A stretch of DNA of 16,830 bases, taken from assembly GCA_000433255.1 (NCBI GenBank), contig HF998234.1:7137-23966 (forward strand). Reading direction: 5' to 3'. The DNA is from Coprobacillus sp. CAG:605 (lineage in GTDB: Bacteria; Bacillota_I; Bacilli_A; RF39; UBA660). Positions 13,131 through 16,830 of this stretch are shown one piece after another; within the stretch, counting starts at the first letter, position 1; each line of letters begins with the position of its first letter. Made by a program: the position numbers and the translations under genes. A model generated the notes under the pieces. That model saw only the letters and a program-made list of their open reading frames with translations. It was not told the DNA's origin and did no database searches.

Positions 13131-14449
13131 ATTAATCCCTTACTTATTTTCCATTCTATAACTTTAATAGCTAATACTCTAATGTATTTAGAACTAACTT
13201 GACCCTTACTAACACCTTCCAAAATATTATTTATGTCCTCTTTATAATTCTTTGTTACTAGAATATCATTTCCTGAAACTAATGACTTAATTCCCATATT
13301 CTTTATATCTGCTGTCGCACCCATATTAAGTGCATCAGTTATAACCATGCCTCTAAATCCTAAAGTGTTTCTTAAATAATTATGATTACTAATTGATATC
13401 GAAGCTGGATTATTGCTATCCAAAGTCTCAACTATATTATGACTAATCATAATGGCCTCCCCACCACTTTGAATCCCTTTACTAAATGGAATTAAATCAC
13501 TTTCGATTTCTTCCATACTTCTAGTATCTAAGGATTTAGACTTATGGGTATCACTATTCTTCCCATAACCAGGGTAATGCTTCATTACATAAGAAATTTT
13601 ACTATCCTTACTAGCGTCAATTACAGTTTGAGCAAAGACTCCCGTTAATTCTGGACTAAGACCAATTGATCTACTATATATATAATCTTTAGGGTCATTA
13701 GAAATATCTAGTACTGGCGCTAAATTAATATTTAAATGTAGTTCTTCTAAGATTTCATTTTTCTTAATAGTGTCGTCTCTTATTAAATCAAATCCACCTT
13801 CTTTGTATAATTCTCTTGGTGATTTAAATCTCTCACTAGCTAAATTAGGATTACTACTTATTCTAGTAACTATGCCACCTTCTTCATCAACCGCTAAAAG
13901 TAGAGGAATTTTACTATTATCATTTAACTTATCAACCATGTCTAAAACGTCTTCTTTAGTTTTATTTCTAAAATCCGACCCAAAAAAGATAAATCCTCCC
14001 AAATAATATCTTTTAACATCTTCCAAACTATCTATTGAATGATGTACCATATAAATTTGACCTAGGGCTTCTTCTAAACTCATGTTATCAACAATCTCTT
14101 TAGCTTGTTCGTAATTATTAAAATTACTATTTAGTTTAAACTCATCATTAACATTTTCTACATTTTTAATTGTTATATCTTGAACCTCAGTATCTTTGTT
14201 AATCTGGCCATCATAAAAAATTTTAACATAACTATCAACATCTTCTTCTAATCCTTTTAACCTGTAGATAACTTGATTATTATCCACAACAAAAGTCTCA
14301 TCATTATCTTTATATATAACTAACCCTTCTATGTATTTATTATTACTATCTATATTACTATTATTGACTACCTCATTATTTACTTTATTGCACCCCACAC
14401 ATATTAGTACCATTATAATTAATCCTAAAAAATTTATTATTTTTTTCAT
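13127..14449 (-). CDS. nagZ: GH3 beta-N-acetylhexosaminidase lipoprotein (NagZ-like)
   Basis: Glycoside hydrolase family 3 enzyme of the NagZ type, expected to remove N-acetylglucosamine from muropeptides during wall recycling. With start 14449 it has 440 residues. It begins with a lipoprotein signal (KK, hydrophobic core, VGC near residue 19-20), so it should be anchored outside the membrane; position -3 is Cys rather than Leu, a weak lipobox. Residues ~25-110 form a separate N-terminal region. The barrel follows with AVDEEGG, NLAPVLDIS, KHYPGYG (Lys290, His291) and the NagZ catalytic dyad loop Asp300-x-His302, then nucleophile Asp372 in TDALNMGA. All key residues are present. TGAGGT before ATG 14449 supports this start; the upstream ATG at 14512 would bury the signal peptide. 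Lgt in this window would lipidate it. It lies opposite to the ribosomal operon. Confidence 0.88.
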   Translation of the reverse strand: MKKIINFLGLIIMVLICVGCNKVNNEVVNNSNIDSNNKYIEGLVIYKDNDETFVVDNNQVIYRLKGLEEDVDSYVKIFYDGQINKDTEVQDITIKNVENVNDEFKLNSNFNNYEQAKEIVDNMSLEEALGQIYMVHHSIDSLEDVKRYYLGGFIFFGSDFRNKTKEDVLDMVDKLNDNSKIPLLLAVDEEGGIVTRISSNPNLASERFKSPRELYKEGGFDLIRDDTIKKNEILEELHLNINLAPVLDISNDPKDYIYSRSIGLSPELTGVFAQTVIDASKDSKISYVMKHYPGYGKNSDTHKSKSLDTRSMEEIESDLIPFSKGIQSGGEAIMISHNIVETLDSNNPASISISNHNYLRNTLGFRGMVITDALNMGATADIKNMGIKSLVSGNDILVTKNYKEDINNILEGVSKGQVSSKYIRVLAIKVIEWKISKGLI

Positions 14450-14465
14450 ATTTAACCTCATTAGT

Positions 14466-14471
14466 AGTATA
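14466..14471 (-). promoter_or_regulatory. Possible -10 of the GH3 gene
   Basis: On the minus strand TATACT lies 16 bp before the start codon, with TGAGGT between. No convincing -35 or TGn extension is present, so the promoter may be weak. Confidence 0.4.
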
Positions 14472-14544
14472 ACCCAAAATTTTCCAAATAAATAGCCTAA
14501 ACTAAAAAACATGCTAAATTCTTAATCCCTTTGAAAACTTTTTC

Positions 14545-14573
14545 TTGCTTTTTCAAATACTTTGTGGTATTGT
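14545..14573 (+). promoter_or_regulatory. Promoter of rplK-rplA
   Basis: TTGCTT (14545-14550), 17-bp spacer, TGG plus TATTGT (14568-14573). The start is expected near 14580, giving a ~92-nt leader, much longer than those of the other units here. Confidence 0.65.
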
Positions 14574-14581
14574 CATTATGC

Positions 14582-14640
14582 AGTTATGTGTTTACATAGC
14601 TAATTAAGTGGAAGGGAAAGCGGAATGCCCATACCACTTA
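14582..14640 (+). promoter_or_regulatory. Structured rplK leader, candidate L1 autoregulatory site
   Basis: Two hairpins. The first pairs AGTTATGT (14582-14589) with ACATAGCT (14594-14601) around a GTTT loop, with one wobble. The second pairs TAAGTGG (14605-14611) with CCACTTA (14634-14640), then GGG (14614-14616) with CCC (14628-14630) across small internal loops, closing on the purine-rich loop AAAGCGGAATG. In many bacteria L1 represses the L11-L1 operon by binding such a leader structure that mimics its 23S rRNA site. The location and fold fit; identity as an L1 site is inferred. Confidence 0.55.
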
Positions 14641-14672
14641 CGCGACAAAATATTTTATAGGAGGTGTTTTTC

Positions 14673-15266
14673 GTGGCAAAAGAAATCGTAAAGAAAATTA
14701 AATTACAAATTCCAGCCGGAAAAGCTACACCTGCTCCTCCAGTAGGAACAGTTTTAGGACCAGCAGGAATTAATCTACAAGATTTTTGTTCAAAATTTAA
14801 TGATGCATCAAGAGACAAAATGGGCGACATCGTTCCATGCGAAATCTCAATTTATGATGACAGATCATTTGATTTTGTACTTAAAACTCCACCAGCTCCA
14901 TTCTTAATCAAAAAGGTAGCTAAAATTCAAAAGGGAAGCCAAAAAGGTGCTAACCAAATTATAGCAACTATTACTAAGGATGAATTAAGAAGTATTGCTG
15001 AAACTAAGTTGCCAGATTTAAATGCGTATGATGTAGAAGCTGCAATGAATATCATTGAAGGAACTGCAAGAAACATGGGCGTTGCAATCAAAGGACTTAA
15101 CGATGCTGAACTAGCTGAACAAGGAGCTGAAGCTGCTAAAGAAGAAGCTGAAGCTGCAAAACGTGAAGCTGCCTTAGAAGAAATGGAAGCTGAAGCTAAA
15201 GAAAATCATACAGCTGAAGTTGAAGTTATTACTGAAAAAGCTAAAGAAGAAACAGAAGAAAACTAA
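14673..15266 (+). CDS. rplK: Ribosomal protein uL11 with C-terminal acidic extension
   Basis: Protein of the GTPase-associated centre of the 50S subunit; it binds the 1070 region of 23S rRNA and supports the L10-L12 stalk. Residues 1-141 are a complete L11: AKEIVKKIKLQIPAGKATPAPPVG, LGPAGINLQDFC, the TPPAPFLIKK proline region, and the C-terminal RNA-binding domain ending GTARNMGVAIKG. Residues 142-197 are an extra 56-residue tail made mostly of Glu, Ala and Lys, probably a charged helix. The family is usually about 141 residues. The start is a GTG at 14673, 8 nt after AGGAGG; the GTG at 14664 lies within the ribosome binding site. Expression of L1 and L11 is probably tied through the leader. 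rplA follows after 57 bp. Confidence 0.96.
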   Translation: MAKEIVKKIKLQIPAGKATPAPPVGTVLGPAGINLQDFCSKFNDASRDKMGDIVPCEISIYDDRSFDFVLKTPPAPFLIKKVAKIQKGSQKGANQIIATITKDELRSIAETKLPDLNAYDVEAAMNIIEGTARNMGVAIKGLNDAELAEQGAEAAKEEAEAAKREAALEEMEAEAKENHTAEVEVITEKAKEETEEN

Positions 15267-15299
15267 TTTATTTAGTTTGAATATCATTCCGCTAATAAA
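15267..15299 (+). promoter_or_regulatory. rplK-rplA intergenic hairpin with loop complementary to the rplK leader
   Basis: TTTATTTAG (15267-15275) can pair with CTAATAAA (15292-15299) with one bulge. The loop exposes CATTCCG, and CATTCCGCT (15285-15293) is the exact reverse complement of AGCGGAATG (14619-14627) in the leader hairpin loop. A ribosome binding site, GAAAGGA, follows before ATG 15324. Confidence 0.35.
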
Positions 15300-15323
15300 C
15301 CACAATTAGAAAGGAAAATTAGT

Positions 15324-16019
15324 ATGAAAAAGAGCAAAAAGTATGTGGAAGCATCTAAAAAAGTAGAAAAAAATACATTATATACTAAAGAAGATGCAAT
15401 CAAATTAGTTAAAGAAACTGCTACTACTAAATTCGACAGTACTGTAGAAGTTGCTATTAAACTAAACCTAGATACTAAAAAAGCTGATCAACAATTAAGA
15501 GGATCTTTAGTATTACCTAATGGAACTGGTAAAACAAAAAAAGTCCTAGTAATTGCTAAGGGAGAAGCTGCTCAAAAAGCAAAAGATGCCGGTGCTGACT
15601 ACGTTGGCGATATGGATATGATTAACAAAATCCAAAATGAAAACTGGTTTGACTTTGATGTTATTGTAGCAACTCCAGATATGATGGCTAGCTTAGGTAG
15701 AATTGGACGTATCTTAGGACCTAAAGGCTTAATGCCAAACCCTAAAACAGGTACAGTTACAATGAATACTGAAAAAGCTGTTGAAGATATCAAAAAAGGT
15801 ATGATTACTTATAAGACTGATTCATATGGTAATGTTCATAGCATTATTGGTAAAGTATCATTTGACGATGCTAAATTACTAGAAAACTTAGTTTATGTAG
15901 TAAATACAATTGTTAAAGCAAAACCACAAACAGTTAAAGGTAATTATATTGAAAATATCTCAATCTCATCAACAATGGGACCTGGTATCAAATTAGATAA
16001 AAATTCATTTGAAAACTAG
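15324..16019 (+). CDS. rplA: Ribosomal protein uL1
   Basis: Large-subunit protein of the L1 stalk, which moves deacylated tRNA out of the E site, and in many bacteria the repressor of its own operon. The 231-residue product matches the usual ~230. Recognisable segments are KKSKKYVEASKKVEKNTLYTKEDAIKLVKE, the RGSLVLPNGTGKTKKVLVIAKGE turn, GRILGPKGLMPNPKTGTVT (the family signature), and the C-terminal MGPGIKLD. Start ATG 15324 follows GAAAGGA at a normal distance. It is co-transcribed with rplK. A 162-bp leader separates it from rplJ, and no terminator stands directly after it except the L10 attenuator. Confidence 0.98.
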   Translation: MKKSKKYVEASKKVEKNTLYTKEDAIKLVKETATTKFDSTVEVAIKLNLDTKKADQQLRGSLVLPNGTGKTKKVLVIAKGEAAQKAKDAGADYVGDMDMINKIQNENWFDFDVIVATPDMMASLGRIGRILGPKGLMPNPKTGTVTMNTEKAVEDIKKGMITYKTDSYGNVHSIIGKVSFDDAKLLENLVYVVNTIVKAKPQTVKGNYIENISISSTMGPGIKLDKNSFEN

Positions 16020-16047
16020 AATTTTTATTAGATAACTACGTTAAAAA

Positions 16048-16154
16048 AGCGCGTACCGAAGACAGTAAGTACAAAAATAAATCTTACCGAGGGAAACTTA
16101 ATCTAAACATTTTCTAATGTTTAATTAAGCTTTCCTATACGGGAAAGCTTTTTT
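16048..16154 (+). promoter_or_regulatory. L10 (rplJ-rplL) ribosomal protein leader with attenuator
   Basis: The core ACCGAAGACAGTAAG (from about 16056) with partner CTTACCGAGG (16083-16092) is the conserved kink-turn-type element bound by L10(L12)4 in Bacilli. After it, GGAAA-CTTAAT (16092-16102) can pair with ATTAAG-c-TTTCC (16124-16135), one bulge, enclosing a small AAACAT/ATGTTT hairpin (16105-16122). This antiterminator uses the same bases as the left arm of the terminator. L10 bound to the leader would favour termination, lowering rplJ-rplL transcription when free L10 is in excess (known for B. subtilis; inferred here). Confidence 0.9.
16127..16154 (+). terminator. Attenuator terminator in the rplJ leader
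   Basis: AAGCTTTCC (16127-16135) pairs perfectly with GGAAAGCTT (16142-16150) around TATACG, followed by T to 16154. It lies 28 nt before the rplJ start. Confidence 0.9.
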
Positions 16155-16181
16155 AAATAAATATATGGAAAGGACAAAACT

Positions 16182-16676
16182 ATGGCAAGTACAAAAAGTC
16201 TTAATGCTAAAGCAAAAATAGTTGAAGAAATAACTAAAAACGTAAAGAATAGTGAATCTGTAGTCGTATTTAGTTACCAAGGATTAACTGTTGCTGACAT
16301 GAGCGAATTAAGAAAATCCCTAAGAACTGTAGACAGCGAAGTTAAAATTTATAAGAATACTCTAGTTAGACGTGCTCTTAAAGATTTATCTATCGATATG
16401 GATGACTCTTTCTTAGAAGGACCAAATGCGATTGTTTTTGGTAAAGAATTACTAGAACCAATCAAAATTATTAGCAAGTTTGCTAAAGACCATGAAAATG
16501 CCACAATAAGAGTTGGTATCATTAGTGGTAATGTTGCAAGTTTAGAAACAATTAATGAATATGCAAGCATTCCATCTCGTGAAGGCTTACTAACACAACT
16601 TGCTGGTGGTATGATTCAATATGTTAGAGATTTATCTATCGCATTGAACCTATACTCAGAAAAATTAGAAAAATAG
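16182..16676 (+). CDS. rplJ: Ribosomal protein uL10
   Basis: Base of the ribosomal stalk that carries L12 dimers and recruits translation factors; free L10(L12) complex is the regulator of this operon. The 164-residue product is close to the usual ~166. The N-terminal RNA-binding part shows SVVVFSYQGLTVADMSELRKSLR, KIYKNTLVRRAL and the GPNAIVFG segment. The C-terminal helix, about residues 135-164 (TQLAGGMIQYVRDLSIALNLYSEKLEK), is where L12 N-terminal domains dock. The start ATG 16182 follows GGAAAGGA. rplL begins 25 bp after its TAG stop. Confidence 0.97.
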   Translation: MASTKSLNAKAKIVEEITKNVKNSESVVVFSYQGLTVADMSELRKSLRTVDSEVKIYKNTLVRRALKDLSIDMDDSFLEGPNAIVFGKELLEPIKIISKFAKDHENATIRVGIISGNVASLETINEYASIPSREGLLTQLAGGMIQYVRDLSIALNLYSEKLEK

Positions 16677-16683
16677 TTTATTA

Positions 16684-16691
16684 AGGAAAGG
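16684..16691 (+). promoter_or_regulatory. RBS of rplL
   Basis: AGGAAAGG lies about 10 nt before ATG 16702. rplL is normally made in several copies per ribosome, so efficient initiation is expected. Confidence 0.6.
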
Positions 16692-16701
16692 AAAAAGTAA
16701 A

Positions 16702-16830
16702 ATGGCAAAATTTACAAAAGAAGAATTTATCGAAGGTTTAAAAGAAATGACTATTCTTGAAGTTAAAGAATTAGTTGATGCAATGAAAGAAGAATTTGGT
16801 GTAGATCCATCTGCAGTTGCTGTAGCTGCT
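16702..16830 (+). CDS. rplL: Ribosomal protein bL12 (L7/L12), N-terminal part, cut by window end
   Basis: Flexible stalk protein that recruits elongation and initiation factors. Only the first 43 residues are in the window and the frame is open to the last base. They are the N-terminal dimerisation and L10-binding domain (FTKEEFIEGLKEMTILEVK, ELVDAMKEEFGVDPSAVAV) and the start of the alanine-rich hinge (AVAVAA), typical of the family. It follows rplJ in the conserved stalk operon controlled by the L10 leader. The missing part should hold the factor-binding C-terminal domain. Confidence 0.96.
   Translation, partial: MAKFTKEEFIEGLKEMTILEVKELVDAMKEEFGVDPSAVAVAA

Noticed and set aside
13770..14006. 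Plus-strand reading frame inside the GH3 gene
   Set aside because: Lies wholly antisense to conserved catalytic-domain codons and has a low-complexity Ser/Leu product.
14450..14512. N-terminal extension of the GH3 gene to ATG 14512
   Set aside because: It would place 21 residues before a good lipoprotein signal peptide, and TGAGGT stands just before ATG 14449.
16009..16038. Separate promoter for rplJ (TTGAAA with TAACTA)
   Set aside because: The -10 is poor and the spacing is 18 bp; the leader can be reached by read-through from rplA. Not strong enough to annotate.
2..16830. UGA reassigned to Trp (Mycoplasma-type code)
   Set aside because: All tryptophans are TGG and no gene needs to read through TGA; only the absence of TGA stops is shown.
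1..16830. CRISPR array, insertion sequence, prophage, tRNA or rRNA
   Set aside because: No regularly spaced repeats, transposase or integrase reading frames, terminal repeats or tRNA-like folds were seen on either strand.

Overview
The window is a compact, AT-rich chromosomal segment from a low-GC member of the Firmicutes/Bacilli (inferred). The evidence is the gene order sigH-like/secE/nusG/rplK/rplA/rplJ/rplL, an L10 leader of the Bacillus kind, GGAGG/GGTGA ribosome binding sites, a manganese-type inorganic pyrophosphatase (PpaC), TspO, Mini-ribonuclease III, and a NagZ-like lipoprotein. Lgt and a peptidoglycan-type glycosidase imply a lipoprotein-bearing cell, probably with a wall. The lineage may be an uncultured gut Bacilli group such as RF39, but the sequence does not prove this. 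All 20 complete genes stop with TAA (13) or TAG (7); none uses TGA.

Layout. Bases 2-1972 hold the 3' part of ppaC, a short-chain dehydrogenase and tspO. Bases 1982-6148 hold an XRE regulator divergent from a radical SAM/SPASM enzyme, which is followed closely by uvrA. Bases 6146-7696 hold a second small XRE regulator divergent from a secreted two-domain protein; two 17-bp dyads in the gap look like its operators. Bases 7779-9496 hold lgt and trxB. From 9562 to the end lies the classical information-processing block: mrnC, rlmB, a SigH-like sigma factor, secE, nusG, rplK, rplA, rplJ and the start of rplL. Between nusG and rplK sit two genes that do not belong to the usual block: a HExxH metallopeptidase-like gene and, on the opposite strand, a GH3 lipoprotein.

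Regulation is unusually readable. Most transcription units end in an intrinsic terminator whose stem begins in or next to the stop codon, and the next promoter is often built into that terminator: its -35 element lies in the arm or the loop, or the whole promoter lies in the loop. Many -10 boxes are of the extended TGn type and sit so close to the gene that the predicted leader is only about 10-20 nt. The two ribosomal units are exceptions. rplK has a ~90-nt structured leader, probably an L1 target. rplJ has an L10 leader with mutually exclusive antiterminator and terminator hairpins.

There is no insertion sequence, prophage, CRISPR array, tRNA or rRNA. I see no wholly new defence or biosynthetic system. 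The most interesting points are the twin-operator XRE/secreted-protein switch, the nested terminator-promoter units, a 9-nt complementarity between the rplK leader loop and the rplK-rplA gap, a 56-residue acidic tail on ribosomal protein L11, and the absence of TGA stops.
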